A DNA stretch of 64,000 nucleotides from Bradyrhizobium sp. (GTDB lineage: Bacteria > Pseudomonadota > Alphaproteobacteria > Rhizobiales > Xanthobacteraceae), in assembly GCF_016219575.1 (NCBI RefSeq), contig NZ_JACRMG010000005.1, forward strand, positions 62,001-126,000. The letters are read 5' to 3'. Numbering within the stretch: position 1 is the first letter of the stretch; every line of letters starts with the position of its first letter. Positions 46,862 through 55,620 of the stretch are shown in pieces. Under the pieces are notes generated by a model that did no database searches, was not told the origin of the DNA, and saw only the letters and a program-made list of their open reading frames with translations. The position numbers and the translations under genes were made by a program.

Positions 46862-47245
46862 ATGCCTGTTGTGACCTGGGACCACGTTCACTTGCGCAGC
46901 CCTGACCCCGAGGCGACCGCAGCCTGGCTGCGCGATATCCTCGGTGGTGAGATCGTGCGCGGCCCCGGCCGCATCGACGTCAAGCTCGGCGGCGCCAATG
47001 TCTTCATCGCGCCGGTCACGAACGGCGACGGCGTCAACGCCCCGCCGGTGACGCCCTATCAGGGGCTCGATCATTTCGGCCTCACCGTGAAGGACATCGA
47101 CGCGGTCGCGGCCGAGATCAAGGCCAAGGGCGTCGAATTCACGAAGGAGCCGACCACCATCCGCCCCGGCGTGCGCATCTGCTTCCTGCGCGGCCCGCAG
47201 GGCATCTCGATCGAGTTGCTCGAGCGCGACACGAAATACGCGTGA
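46862..47245 (+). CDS. VOC-family (glyoxalase/dioxygenase-like) protein
   Basis: 127 residues, one pair of beta-alpha-beta modules. Metal-ligand positions are visible: His9 in WDHVHL, His in LDHFGLTV and Glu in ISIELLE. Such proteins include glyoxalases and extradiol dioxygenases acting on small thiol or phenolic substrates; no assignment is possible here. Followed by an R3 repeat. Confidence 0.8.
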   Translation: MPVVTWDHVHLRSPDPEATAAWLRDILGGEIVRGPGRIDVKLGGANVFIAPVTNGDGVNAPPVTPYQGLDHFGLTVKDIDAVAAEIKAKGVEFTKEPTTIRPGVRICFLRGPQGISIELLERDTKYA

Positions 47246-47267
47246 TGCGGCGTCCCGCATCGCTGAC

Positions 47268-47396
47268 CCTCATGGTGAGGAGGCGCCTTGGCGCCGTCTC
47301 CGGACGATGCTCCGCATCGCCGGGAGAACCATGAGGCCACAGGCGGGCCTTCATCCTTCGAGACGCGCGCTGATGCGCGCTCCTCTGGATGAGGGG
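47268..47396. repeat. Palindromic intergenic repeat, family R3
   Basis: Starts CCTCATGGTGAGGAGGCGCC and ends GCTCCTCTGGATGAGGGG, with inner arms CGGACGATGCTCCGCATCG and AACCATGAGGCC. Copies in the same family are at 55512-55614 and 60279-60405. Confidence 0.82.
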
Positions 47397-47417
47397 TTAG
47401 AGTCGAACTCAACCTGT

Positions 47418-47798
47418 CTACGTCATGCTCCCCGGCATGAAGCACCGTATCGTCAGGCCGCCCCACCCCTTGATCGGCCAAACCATGGTCCGGCCGGCGC
47501 GGTTGGGCTCGGTGATGACCGCATCCTCAGGCACGTCGTGCCACTCGCCTTCGATCCTGACGCGGTAGTGTCCGCTCTTGCTTTCCCAGTCGGGATCCGC
47601 AACCGCGTAGCCGTCGGCATCGGAGCAACATGGGCCCTTGCCGGACTTGAGGCTGTCGAACCACGGCTTCAGCGGTGAGTTGGCGTAGCGGCCATCGTCA
47701 CGCGCGTGGCTGAATTGGGAGACCAGTCCGAGCAGCAGTGCAAGGCCGGCCACCCGTAGCGGAACCTTGCAACGCCGGACAAGCTGCCGGCCGGACAT
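47418..47798 (-). CDS. Small exported hypothetical protein
   Basis: 126 residues. Signal peptide MSGRQLVRRCKVPLRVAGLA with hydrophobic GLALLLGLVSQFSHA, then RYANSPLKPWFDSLKSGKGP, a CCSDADGY motif, and WHDVPEDAVITEPNRAGRTM. The CC..D motif and the VWPIKGW end recur in small rhizobial periplasmic proteins of unknown function. ATG at 47798. Confidence 0.65.
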   Translation of the reverse strand: MSGRQLVRRCKVPLRVAGLALLLGLVSQFSHARDDGRYANSPLKPWFDSLKSGKGPCCSDADGYAVADPDWESKSGHYRVRIEGEWHDVPEDAVITEPNRAGRTMVWPIKGWGGLTIRCFMPGSMT

Positions 47799-48177
47799 CC
47801 CCGTTTCATGGTCAGTGCATCGGCGCGCGCTAGCGCCGCCGGAAACGATCCAGTTTGTCACCTTTCTCTTGCTCCACCGCCGCGCGCACATTCCGCAAAG
47901 TGGGCACAGGTTTTGCGATACGAATGCGCACAAGGCTTTCGTTTTGGAGCACTTCCCCACCGTGAACCGCTACCCACTTGGCAGGACGAGCGCTCACCCC
48001 AGTGCAAGAATGACAATGCATAACGCGGGCCAACTCGATTCGCCGCCCGGTAGACTACGGGAGATGCGGTCGCCGGCAGGCAAATCTGCCGCGTTGCGCC
48101 GCCTGCCGTGCTTTGGCATAAATACGAATATTGAAACCGGCCGCCGTTGGGCGATGGAGGCCGGGATTTGGGACGTT
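47799..48177. other. Intergenic region without a credible gene
   Basis: 379 bases between the exported hypothetical protein and the GrlR-like gene. Frames reading through it are Arg/Pro-rich and lack start signals. I see no repeat or clear promoter beyond a general rise in AT content near 48115-48135. Confidence 0.5.
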
Positions 48178-48528
48178 ATGAAGAACGGGCTGTATTCGAT
48201 CCACGTCACCCTGCTTGACGGGCGCGTCGGCAAGGGCAGCGGAGTGATTCTGTTTCGCGACGGACAGATCCTCGGCGGCGATGCCTATTTGTTTTACACC
48301 GGCAGCTACACGGTGAGGGACAACACCTTCAAGGGCGAAGTCCTGGTGCAGCGGCACACCACCCCGCGCGAAAACGACAATCCGTTGTTCGGCGGCCCCG
48401 CCGCGGTCGGCATCGGCGTCTCCGGCACCTTCACCGACACGCGCGGCGTGATGAACGGAACGGCTCTGGTCGGCAAGGCCAGCCAGATTTTCGGCGCGAC
48501 GCTGCACAAGCTCGCGGACGTCAATTAG
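48178..48528 (+). CDS. GrlR-like protein
   Basis: 116 residues: MKNGLYSIHVTLLDGRVGKG, then GVILFRDGQILGGDAYLFYT and GSYTVRDNTFKGEVLVQRHT, and GTFTDTRGVMNGTALVGKAS. These match the calycin-like GrlR fold, named after the negative regulator of the enteropathogenic E. coli type III secretion regulon, but widespread in environmental proteobacteria with unknown role. GGGA before the ATG at 48178 supports this start; an ATG at 48154 would add eight residues. No type III genes in the window. Confidence 0.72.
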   Translation: MKNGLYSIHVTLLDGRVGKGSGVILFRDGQILGGDAYLFYTGSYTVRDNTFKGEVLVQRHTTPRENDNPLFGGPAAVGIGVSGTFTDTRGVMNGTALVGKASQIFGATLHKLADVN

Positions 48529-48540
48529 CTCTTCGCCGCC

Positions 48541-51222
48541 TCATTCCGCCGCGAGCTCCACCGGTGCGACGCGCGGCAGGATCATCTGGATGCGCGTGCC
48601 GCCGCCGGGCTCGGAGTCGAGATCGAGCCGGCCGCCGAGGCGCGTCGTCACGATGCTGTAGACGATGTGGAGGCCGAGCCCCGTGCCGCCCTGATCGCGC
48701 CGCGTCGTGAAGAAGGGATCGAAGGCGCGGCGGCGCACGTCCATGCTCATGCCGATGCCGTTGTCGGAGAACAGCACCTCGACATTGTCCTTGCCGGATT
48801 CGCGCACCTGGATCTCCACCGTGCCGGCGCGGCCGTCCGGGAAGGCATGCGCGACCGCGTTGAGGAACAGGTTGGTGAGCACCTGGCCGTAGGGGCCCGG
48901 ATAGCTGTTCATGGAGAGATTGGGCTGGCACTCGACGTTGAGCGTGAGGTTGTGTTTGCGCAGGCCCGGGCGCAGGCTCATCACCACCTGCTCGGTGAGA
49001 TCGCCGAGGTCGAACACGCGCTTGTCGGAATAGTTGCGGTCGGCGGCCACCTGCTTGAACGACTGGATCAACTCGGCGGCGCGGTTGAGATTGGCGACCA
49101 GCTGCGAGGACGCGTCGCGGCTGGTGTCGAGATATTCGTTGAGGCTCGAGCGGCGCAACTCGCCGCGCGCGACTTCGGCCGTGAAATTCGCGGTCTTGCG
49201 CTCCAGCGCGGAGGCCACCGTCAGGCTGATGCCGACGGGATTGTTGACCTCGTGCGCGACACCGGCGACGAGCCGGCCGAGAGCGGCGAGCTTTTCCGCC
49301 TCGATCAGCGAATTCTGGGTTTCGCGCAGATTGCGCAGCGCCAGTTCGGCGGCGTCGCGGGCCTTTCGCATTTCCTGTTCGCCGCGCTTGCGCTCGCCGA
49401 TATCCAGCGCCACGGTGACGATGTTCTCGATCTCGCCTTCGGCATCGAGCAGCGGCAGCTTGTTGACCAGCCATTGCCGCATGTTGCCGGCGGAATCCTT
49501 GTATTCCTCCTCGTAGAAGCCGAGCTCCCTGCCCGCCGTGAGCACGCGCTTGTCGTGCTCGTCGGTCTTCGCCGCCCCGTAGCGCGACATCAGATCGCCG
49601 GTGGTGCGACCGATGGCGTCCTGCGGCTCGATGCCGAAAATGCCGGCCATGTAGCGGTTCATCAGCACGTAGCGCAGGTTCTTGTCCTTGACGTTGATGA
49701 CCGCGGGCACGGTGTCGATCACCTGTTGCAGCAATCGCCTGCCCTCGGCGATGGCGTCCTCCGCGCGCTTCTCCTCGGTGATGTCACGCACCACGCCTTC
49801 GTAGCGGACGATCTCGCCGGCTTCGTTGCGGACCGCGCCGGCGGAGTCCGACAGCCACAGCACGGTCCCGTCGCGCGCGCGGACCTGGTACTCGAACTCG
49901 CGAACCATGCCGTCGCGCTGCATCAGCCGCTGATATTCCTCGCGCGCTGACTTGTGCACATAGACGCTCTCGGCGACGTCGTTGATCCCGGCGATCAGGT
50001 CCTGCGGCGTGGCGTAGCCCATCATGCGCGCCAATGCCGGGTTGGCGTCGAGCAGCTCGCCACCGGGCGTCGTCACGTAAATGCCGTCGACGGAGGATTC
50101 GAACAGCTTGCGATAGCTTTCCTCGGCCTGCCGCTGCTCGGCGAGCGCGCGCACCGCGGCCTCGCGTGCGGCGTCGGCATCGATCAGGGTCGTGCGGAAC
50201 ACTTCGGCGGCGCGCGCGATGTCGCCGATCTCGTTGTCGACGTCGGTCTGCGGAATCGGCACGTTCGGCTCGCCGCCGGCGACCGAACGGATCGCGGCGG
50301 CAATGCGCGCCAGCGGGCGAACGGTACGCCTCACCACCAGCGCCGCCGCGAACAACCCGATCAGCACGCCCATGCTGCCGAGCACGATGCTTTGCCATTT
50401 GGCTTCCGCCAGCGTGCGGGCGAACTCCCGCGCCAGCACATGGCCGCGCCGCGCGCTGACTTCGCGCAACAGTTCTGTGACGCGCTGGATCAGCCGGCCC
50501 TCGGTGCCCAGCACCTCCTTGTCGATCTCGGCGATCTGCCGCTCGCGGACCGAAATCGCAACGACCGCCTCGGCATAGTCGTTGGCAGCCTCGCGCAACT
50601 TCGGATCGGGGATCGCCATCGCGCGGATGCCTTGCGCGGCGACCTCGGCGGCCGAAGGGTTGCGGGCAAGCAGCCCCGCGGAGATGCGGTTCTGGAACTG
50701 GAACAGCTGCGCGGTGACGTTCGCATCCGAACTGGCCGCAATCGCCGCGTCGAGCTTGTCGCGCAACGGAGGCAGGCCGGTGATGAGATCGGCGCGGCGG
50801 GCGATCAACACGGAAATCCGCTCGATACCGGTGCGGTAGGTCGAAAGCCGCTCGGTGACGCCGTCGATCATGTCCTGTTGCTCGGGCGCGAGCTCGAGGC
50901 GGGTCTTCTTCAGCACGTCGCTGAGCGCGGTCGTGGCTTCCGCGATCTGAGCCGATTGGCCGCCGGGATCGGTGACGAAGTCGCGCGCCGCAAGCCGCAG
51001 CTCGTTCATGCGCCGGTCGATGTCCTCGGCGAGGTCGCCGACGGCCTGCAGCCGCTGCAGCTCCACAAAGGTCTGGTCGATGTGGCGGATGGCGATGACG
51101 CTGGCCGCTCCGGTCACGACGATCACCGCCAGCACCAGCATGAAGCTGCCGAACGTCATCTGGCCGATCGAGAGCGAGCGCACCCGGTTATTCGGCGGAT
51201 TCGGCGGCGTTTCGGCAGTCAT
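48541..51222 (-). CDS. Membrane histidine kinase: sensor - HAMP - PAS - PAS - HisKA - HATPase
   Basis: 893 residues. TM1 (about 23-45), a long helical periplasmic region to about 275, TM2 (about 278-298), HAMP, two PAS/PAC units (first at about 370-490 ending GVVRDITEEKR, second to about 615 ending VALDIGERKR), HisKA with VAGVAHEVNNPVGI (His657), N-box NLFLNAVAHA, G1 SDNGIGM and GTGLGLHIV. There is no receiver and no adjacent response regulator. The HEVNNPV form is typical of rhizobial sensor kinases. Starts divergently from the peroxidase gene 60 bases away. Confidence 0.9.
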   Translation of the reverse strand: MTAETPPNPPNNRVRSLSIGQMTFGSFMLVLAVIVVTGAASVIAIRHIDQTFVELQRLQAVGDLAEDIDRRMNELRLAARDFVTDPGGQSAQIAEATTALSDVLKKTRLELAPEQQDMIDGVTERLSTYRTGIERISVLIARRADLITGLPPLRDKLDAAIAASSDANVTAQLFQFQNRISAGLLARNPSAAEVAAQGIRAMAIPDPKLREAANDYAEAVVAISVRERQIAEIDKEVLGTEGRLIQRVTELLREVSARRGHVLAREFARTLAEAKWQSIVLGSMGVLIGLFAAALVVRRTVRPLARIAAAIRSVAGGEPNVPIPQTDVDNEIGDIARAAEVFRTTLIDADAAREAAVRALAEQRQAEESYRKLFESSVDGIYVTTPGGELLDANPALARMMGYATPQDLIAGINDVAESVYVHKSAREEYQRLMQRDGMVREFEYQVRARDGTVLWLSDSAGAVRNEAGEIVRYEGVVRDITEEKRAEDAIAEGRRLLQQVIDTVPAVINVKDKNLRYVLMNRYMAGIFGIEPQDAIGRTTGDLMSRYGAAKTDEHDKRVLTAGRELGFYEEEYKDSAGNMRQWLVNKLPLLDAEGEIENIVTVALDIGERKRGEQEMRKARDAAELALRNLRETQNSLIEAEKLAALGRLVAGVAHEVNNPVGISLTVASALERKTANFTAEVARGELRRSSLNEYLDTSRDASSQLVANLNRAAELIQSFKQVAADRNYSDKRVFDLGDLTEQVVMSLRPGLRKHNLTLNVECQPNLSMNSYPGPYGQVLTNLFLNAVAHAFPDGRAGTVEIQVRESGKDNVEVLFSDNGIGMSMDVRRRAFDPFFTTRRDQGGTGLGLHIVYSIVTTRLGGRLDLDSEPGGGTRIQMILPRVAPVELAAE

Positions 51223-51282
51223 GTGGTTGAGACCGGTCTCCAATCGGCCCTAATATACGACGTCTTCCGGGGCTGGGGGAAC

Positions 51283-52329
51283 ATGTTGAAATTTGTCACA
51301 AATCCGGCAATCGGCGGCTGGGCCGGGCGGCTCGGCGCGGCCCTGCTGATTCTGGCCTGTGGCCAGCCGGCCGCCGACGCGGCGGAGGCCGGCCGTGCGG
51401 CGCGGATGGCGAAATTCGCCCGGCCCTCCACCGTGCCGTTTCCCGCCCATAACCCCTACTCGCCCGAAAAGGCCGAGCTGGGGCGGCGGCTGTTCTTCGA
51501 TCCCCTCCTGTCGGCCTCCGGCACCATCGCCTGTGCCACCTGCCACCACCCGCGCCTGGCATGGGGGGACGGCCTGCCGCGGGCGATCGGCGAGGCCCGC
51601 ATGCCGCTGCCGTTCCGCTCGCCCACCCTGCTGGGAGCGGCCTGGCTCGAAGGTTTTGGCTGGGACGGCAAGTTCCCGACCCTGGAGGGCGTCGCCTTCA
51701 CCCCCATCAGCACCGCCGCCAATATGGGGCGCAACGAGGCCGAACTGCTGCGCGACCTTGCCGGGGATCCCGCCTATCGCTCGGCCTTCGAAAAGGTCTT
51801 TCCCGGCGAAGGCGTCTCGCGCTCCACCGTCGAGCGGGCGCTGGCGACCTATGAGCGCACCATCGTGCCTGCCATTGCGCCGTTCGACCGCTGGATCGGG
51901 GGCGACGAGGCGGCGATCCCGGAATCGGCCAAGCGCGGCTTCGATCTCTTCACCGGGCGGGCGCAATGCAGCGAATGCCATTCGAGCTGGCGCTTCACCG
52001 ACGACTCCTTCCACGACATCGGCACCGGCGGCGGCGACGATATCGGTCGCGGAAAACTGTTCCCGAACTCGCCGTCACTGCAATATGCGTTCAAGGTGCC
52101 GACGCTGCGCGACGTCGCCAAGCGCGCGCCCTACATGCATGACGGCTCGCTGCCCGATCTCCTGGCCGTGATCGATCTCTACAACCGCGGCGGCGTGGAC
52201 CGGCCGAGCCGCGATCCGCACATCCGCCCGCTTGGCCTGACCGCGAAGGAGCGCGCCGACCTCCTCGCCTTCCTGGAGGCGCTGACGGGCGAGGCCGCAC
52301 GCGACCCCGCTGCCGTCACTCCTCGCTGA
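51283..52329 (+). CDS. Di-haem cytochrome c peroxidase family protein
   Basis: 348 residues with a signal peptide (WAGRLGAALLILACGQPAAD; a lipoprotein-like Cys is present). Two c-type haem sites: CATCHHPRLAWGDG in the N-terminal half and CSECHSSWRF in the C-terminal half, plus the MauG/CcpA features FFDPLLSASGTIACATCHH and KVPTLRDVAKRAPYMHDGSL. Periplasmic reduction of hydrogen peroxide or a MauG-like oxidation are both possible. GGGGGA precedes the ATG at 51283. Its stop overlaps the convergent cupredoxin gene by 14 bases. Confidence 0.87.
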   Translation: MLKFVTNPAIGGWAGRLGAALLILACGQPAADAAEAGRAARMAKFARPSTVPFPAHNPYSPEKAELGRRLFFDPLLSASGTIACATCHHPRLAWGDGLPRAIGEARMPLPFRSPTLLGAAWLEGFGWDGKFPTLEGVAFTPISTAANMGRNEAELLRDLAGDPAYRSAFEKVFPGEGVSRSTVERALATYERTIVPAIAPFDRWIGGDEAAIPESAKRGFDLFTGRAQCSECHSSWRFTDDSFHDIGTGGGDDIGRGKLFPNSPSLQYAFKVPTLRDVAKRAPYMHDGSLPDLLAVIDLYNRGGVDRPSRDPHIRPLGLTAKERADLLAFLEALTGEAARDPAAVTPR

Positions 52330-52633
52330 CCTCGACCGTCATCTTCATCTGCGGATGGATGGCGCAGCGGACGATGAACGCCCCCGTCTTGGCGAACACG
52401 ATGTCGCGCGCCTCGCCGGGCGGGATGTCGCCGGTATCGGCGGCAAATTGCGGTGAGTCGACAAAGGCGTGGTGGACGAACTTCTCGTCATTGGCGAAGC
52501 GCACCCGGCTGCCTTTGGAAACGCTCAGCCGCTCCGGCAGGAAGGCCTTCTCCGACTGGCGCACCTCGAATTCGGCGCCGATGGCTGCGCCCACTCCAAG
52601 GCCGAGAACAATGATGGGAGCAAGAATGCGCAT
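52316..52633 (-). CDS. Periplasmic cupredoxin (plastocyanin/azurin-like)
   Basis: 105 residues, signal peptide MRILAPIIVLGLGVGAAIGA. The blue-copper site is complete: His in KFVHHAFVD, then Cys, His and Met in RCAIHPQMKM. DIPPGEARDIVFAKTGAFIV is typical of the plastocyanin-like group. Probable electron carrier. It ends inside the 3' end of the di-haem peroxidase gene, which suggests, but does not prove, a donor-acceptor relation. Confidence 0.83.
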   Translation of the reverse strand: MRILAPIIVLGLGVGAAIGAEFEVRQSEKAFLPERLSVSKGSRVRFANDEKFVHHAFVDSPQFAADTGDIPPGEARDIVFAKTGAFIVRCAIHPQMKMTVEVSEE

Positions 52634-52754
52634 GGCTCGAAAGGTCGTCGCCTGAAACCGGCGCAGGCGTAGCGGAATCCGGCTCCAAACGCCAGCACCC
52701 GGGCGGCCCCTTGACCGGCACAATCCCTGATTTTGTCGCTGCGGGGATACCGGC

Positions 52755-53675
52755 TCAGGCCACCGCGGCCTTGCGTTGCGGGATGGTCATCGCGGCGACG
52801 CCAGCAACGACGCAGGCCAGCCCGATCCAGGCCCTCGAGCTCACGCTCTCGCCGAGCAGGACGACGCCGAGCAGCACGCCGATCGGCACCCGCAAATAGG
52901 CCTGCGCCGTCGTGCCGACCGATCCCAAGGTGTGGATCAGGCGGAAGTAGATCGCAAAGGCAGCCGCTGTGGAGAATACGGCAAGCGCCAGCAAGGCGAG
53001 CAGCGAACTGGTCGACGGCGCAACGGTCCATGGCTGCTCGACGGCAAGGCTGACCGGCGTCAGGATCGCCGCACCAGCAATCAATGAGCCTGCGGCGGGC
53101 GCCATCGGGTCGAGATTCCCAAAGCCGCGGCTGAAGATCGCCGCACAGGCGTAACAGATGGTGGCGGCGACGATCGCGACCTCTGCGACAAGGCCGTGGC
53201 CGATGCCGCTGACAGCATCGACACCGACGATCAGGCAAATCCCGGCCATGCCGGCCACCACGCCAAACAGCTTTCGCGGCGTCACCGCCTCGTGCCGGGT
53301 GATCACGGCCGTGATCAGGAAGGTGAAGATCGGCGAGGCCGAATTGAGGATCGTGGTCAGAGCGGCATCGACATGGCGCTCGCCCCAGGCGATCAGCGTC
53401 CAGGGGATGACGCTGTTCAGACAAGCCTGGAACGTGAAGCGTTTCCAGGTCGCGAGATCCCGCGGCATTTCTATTCCGCGCAGCTTCATCACGACCAGCA
53501 ACAGCACGCCCGCAATCGCAGTACGTGCCGCGATCAGCGTGACCGGCGGAATGGTGGCGACACCGAGCTTGATGAAGGTATAGGACCCGCCCCACAGCGT
53601 GGCGAGCACGAGCAGCAAGGTCAGTTCAAAGGCGGGATTGGGCTGGCGTGCATTGCCTGCGGCGGCCGGCGTCAT
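52755..53675 (-). CDS. EamA-family (DMT) transporter
   Basis: 306 residues with about ten helices: FELTLLLVLATLWGGSYTFI starts repeat one and SIFLGVVLLGE-type motif (GVLLGVVLLGESVSSRAWIG) is in repeat two. Metabolite or drug exporter; substrate unknown. The ATG at 53675 overlaps the stop of the upstream hydrolase by four bases (ATGA), so the pair is coupled. Confidence 0.85.
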   Translation of the reverse strand: MTPAAAGNARQPNPAFELTLLLVLATLWGGSYTFIKLGVATIPPVTLIAARTAIAGVLLLVVMKLRGIEMPRDLATWKRFTFQACLNSVIPWTLIAWGERHVDAALTTILNSASPIFTFLITAVITRHEAVTPRKLFGVVAGMAGICLIVGVDAVSGIGHGLVAEVAIVAATICYACAAIFSRGFGNLDPMAPAAGSLIAGAAILTPVSLAVEQPWTVAPSTSSLLALLALAVFSTAAAFAIYFRLIHTLGSVGTTAQAYLRVPIGVLLGVVLLGESVSSRAWIGLACVVAGVAAMTIPQRKAAVA

Positions 53676-54595
53676 GACGGGCTCCTCGCCAGCCAATCCC
53701 CCGTTGCCGCCAGCAATCCTTCGCGCCCGTGCTCCAGATGCATCAGATGGGTCGCCTCGGGAATGACGACGTCGGCCTTTTCGGTGGCGCCCAACGCACC
53801 GATCAGCCAGGCCGCATCGGCATTCTGGCAGAGGCTGTCCCATGCGCCCCGGACGATCATGGTCGGGGCCACCACGCGCCGTGGGTCATAGGCAAGCTCG
53901 CCCGTCATGGCGGCGATGATGTCGGCCTGCGGCCCGTTCGGTATCCTGACGGCGGGCGGATCGCGCCCGGCAGCTCCGGGATCGGTTGCGATGTAGGCCG
54001 GTCCCCATTCCGCAAGATCGGGCTCGATCAACACCGGCGGATGTGAGGGCGGCACGTCCTCGACAAAGCGCTTCAACTGATCGGCGACCGAGACGTCGCG
54101 CCATGCGCCGATGCGGTCGGCAGGCGGCAATCCTGCGACTCGCCGCTGGCCGATCGGCCCGAACATGACGAGGCGACCCACATTATCGGCCCGGTCGCCG
54201 GCATAACGGCCGGCCGCCATGGTCCCCCAGGAGTGGGCAACGATGTGAACACGCGCGCCGGCGCGTTCCCTTCTGATTTCGTCGACCACCGCAGCAATCT
54301 GGCAAGCGGCATCGCGCGTGCGGCCGATGGGCGCGACATCCGCAGCTGGCGCCTCCATCTGCCTTGGCCGCGTCGAGCCGCCGAAACCGAGAAAATCAAA
54401 TGCCCAGACATCAAAGCCGCGGGCGTTGAGATCGTCCGCCCAGGATCGCCCGGCGAATCGATATCCCACCGACAGCGCCGAGGGGAACGTCGCGCCGTGA
54501 ACATAGAGAACGGGGGCGCCCGCCTCCGGCCAGCGCCGCAGCGCGACGACGCCATCGCTGCCGGGCAGCGTCAGGCAAGATCGAATGGATTGCAC
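53672..54595 (-). CDS. Alpha/beta hydrolase
   Basis: 307 residues of alpha/beta-hydrolase fold: oxyanion region VLYVHGATFPSALSVGYRFA, nucleophile elbow VAHSWGTMAAGRYA (Ser) and catalytic His in ATHLMHLEHGREGL; an Asp in IVRGAWDSLC completes the triad. Esterase or lipase-like, substrate unknown. The start is GTG at 54595 with AAGGA seven bases upstream. The hydrolase and the following exporter may clear or import one ester-type compound. Confidence 0.82.
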   Translation of the reverse strand: MQSIRSCLTLPGSDGVVALRRWPEAGAPVLYVHGATFPSALSVGYRFAGRSWADDLNARGFDVWAFDFLGFGGSTRPRQMEAPAADVAPIGRTRDAACQIAAVVDEIRRERAGARVHIVAHSWGTMAAGRYAGDRADNVGRLVMFGPIGQRRVAGLPPADRIGAWRDVSVADQLKRFVEDVPPSHPPVLIEPDLAEWGPAYIATDPGAAGRDPPAVRIPNGPQADIIAAMTGELAYDPRRVVAPTMIVRGAWDSLCQNADAAWLIGALGATEKADVVIPEATHLMHLEHGREGLLAATGDWLARSPS

Positions 54596-54695
54596 GTCAA
54601 TTTCCTTTGCGCCGGGCGGTCGCGCCCGGCCAGGTTACTGACGCGGAATATAGGCAGTCATCCTGCCTCGATACTTCGGTGCTCGCCGAACTATG

Positions 54696-55496
54696 TCAAC
54701 CGGCGGCGCCGACCTCGAACACATCGCCGTCATAGCCCGCTTCCAGGGGAATACGGAGCACACGGCCCGTGGCGGTCTTGGTCATGACGGGCGTAACCGT
54801 GACGACCTTCTTGCCGCGGCTGTCGTCGAGCGCTGCCCTTACGCTCGCCTGCTTGCCGAGCTTGATCAGGTTGCGCGTGGTCGGGAACGGCAGCTTGAAG
54901 CGGCCGGTCACGCCGCCTTCCAGCGCCTCGCGCGGCGAGACCCAGATCGAGTCGGTGGATTCCTTGCCGTCGTGGGCGCCGAGCTGGTCCGGCGGCGCAG
55001 CGGCCAGGAAGAACCAGGTGTCGAAACGCTTCGGCATGCCTTCGGGCGTGACCCAGTGCGCGTAGGGCACGAGTTCGTCGAGCGCGAGCACCATACTGGT
55101 CGCGGTCAGCACGTCGAAGAAGCTGACCTGGTTATCGCACAGCGCGGTACGGTGCGCCGTCTCGATCTCGCCGGCGCGCTTCGCATCGACCAGCGCCTTC
55201 GATCCCTTCGGCCGCGCCAGCAGGATGCCGCTTTCCTCGAACGTTTCGCGGATCGCGGCGATACGGAAGCTGAGCTCGCCCGCATCCATCCCCTCGCCGC
55301 CGGAATAGAGCGACGGGTTAGCGATGATGTCGTTGTCGCCCTTGTCGACGCTGCCGCCGGGAAACACCAGCGCGCCGGAATTGAAGTCGATCTCATAATG
55401 GCGAACCATCATGAAGACCTCGATTTCCTTCTGCGCCGAGGCGTCGCGCAGCAACAGGATGGTGGACGCCGGACGCGGTTTTACCATTTCAGCCAT
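54696..55496 (-). CDS. Nudix hydrolase (NUDT19/CoA diphosphatase-like)
   Basis: 266 residues. The Nudix helix is RIAAIRETFEESGILL, preceded by FPGGSVDKGD, with a roughly 30-residue insert between the two. That gap, plus long C-terminal region, resembles the NUDT19-type acyl-CoA diphosphatases rather than classical MutT. It would cleave CoA to 3',5'-ADP and acyl-phosphopantetheine, fitting an acyl-CoA neighbourhood, but the substrate is inferred. ATG at 55496 with TTAGGAG six bases upstream. Confidence 0.82.
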   Translation of the reverse strand: MAEMVKPRPASTILLLRDASAQKEIEVFMMVRHYEIDFNSGALVFPGGSVDKGDNDIIANPSLYSGGEGMDAGELSFRIAAIRETFEESGILLARPKGSKALVDAKRAGEIETAHRTALCDNQVSFFDVLTATSMVLALDELVPYAHWVTPEGMPKRFDTWFFLAAAPPDQLGAHDGKESTDSIWVSPREALEGGVTGRFKLPFPTTRNLIKLGKQASVRAALDDSRGKKVVTVTPVMTKTATGRVLRIPLEAGYDGDVFEVGAAG

Positions 55497-55511
55497 ATAC
55501 ACTCCTAAGAA

Positions 55512-55614
55512 CCTCATCCTGAGGAGCGGCCGTCAGGCCGCGTCTCGAAGGATGAATGGCACGATCGGGGCCTCATGGTTCGAGCCGCGCGAAGCCGCGC
55601 TCCTCACCATGAGG
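55512..55614. repeat. Palindromic intergenic repeat, family R3
   Basis: CCTCATCCTGAGGAGCGGCC at the left, TCCTCACCATGAGGG at the right, inner hairpins GCGGCCGTCAGGCCGC and GCGCGAAGCCGCGC. It sits between the Nudix and DapA-like genes; the first 40 bases are identical to the copy at 60279. Confidence 0.88.
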
Positions 55615-55620
55615 GAATTG

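Noticed and set aside
52736..52752. Possible FixK half-site TTGACCGGCACAAT near 52710
   Set aside because: Second half-site is CAAT instead of TCAA; not a good match, and it lies downstream of the EamA gene.
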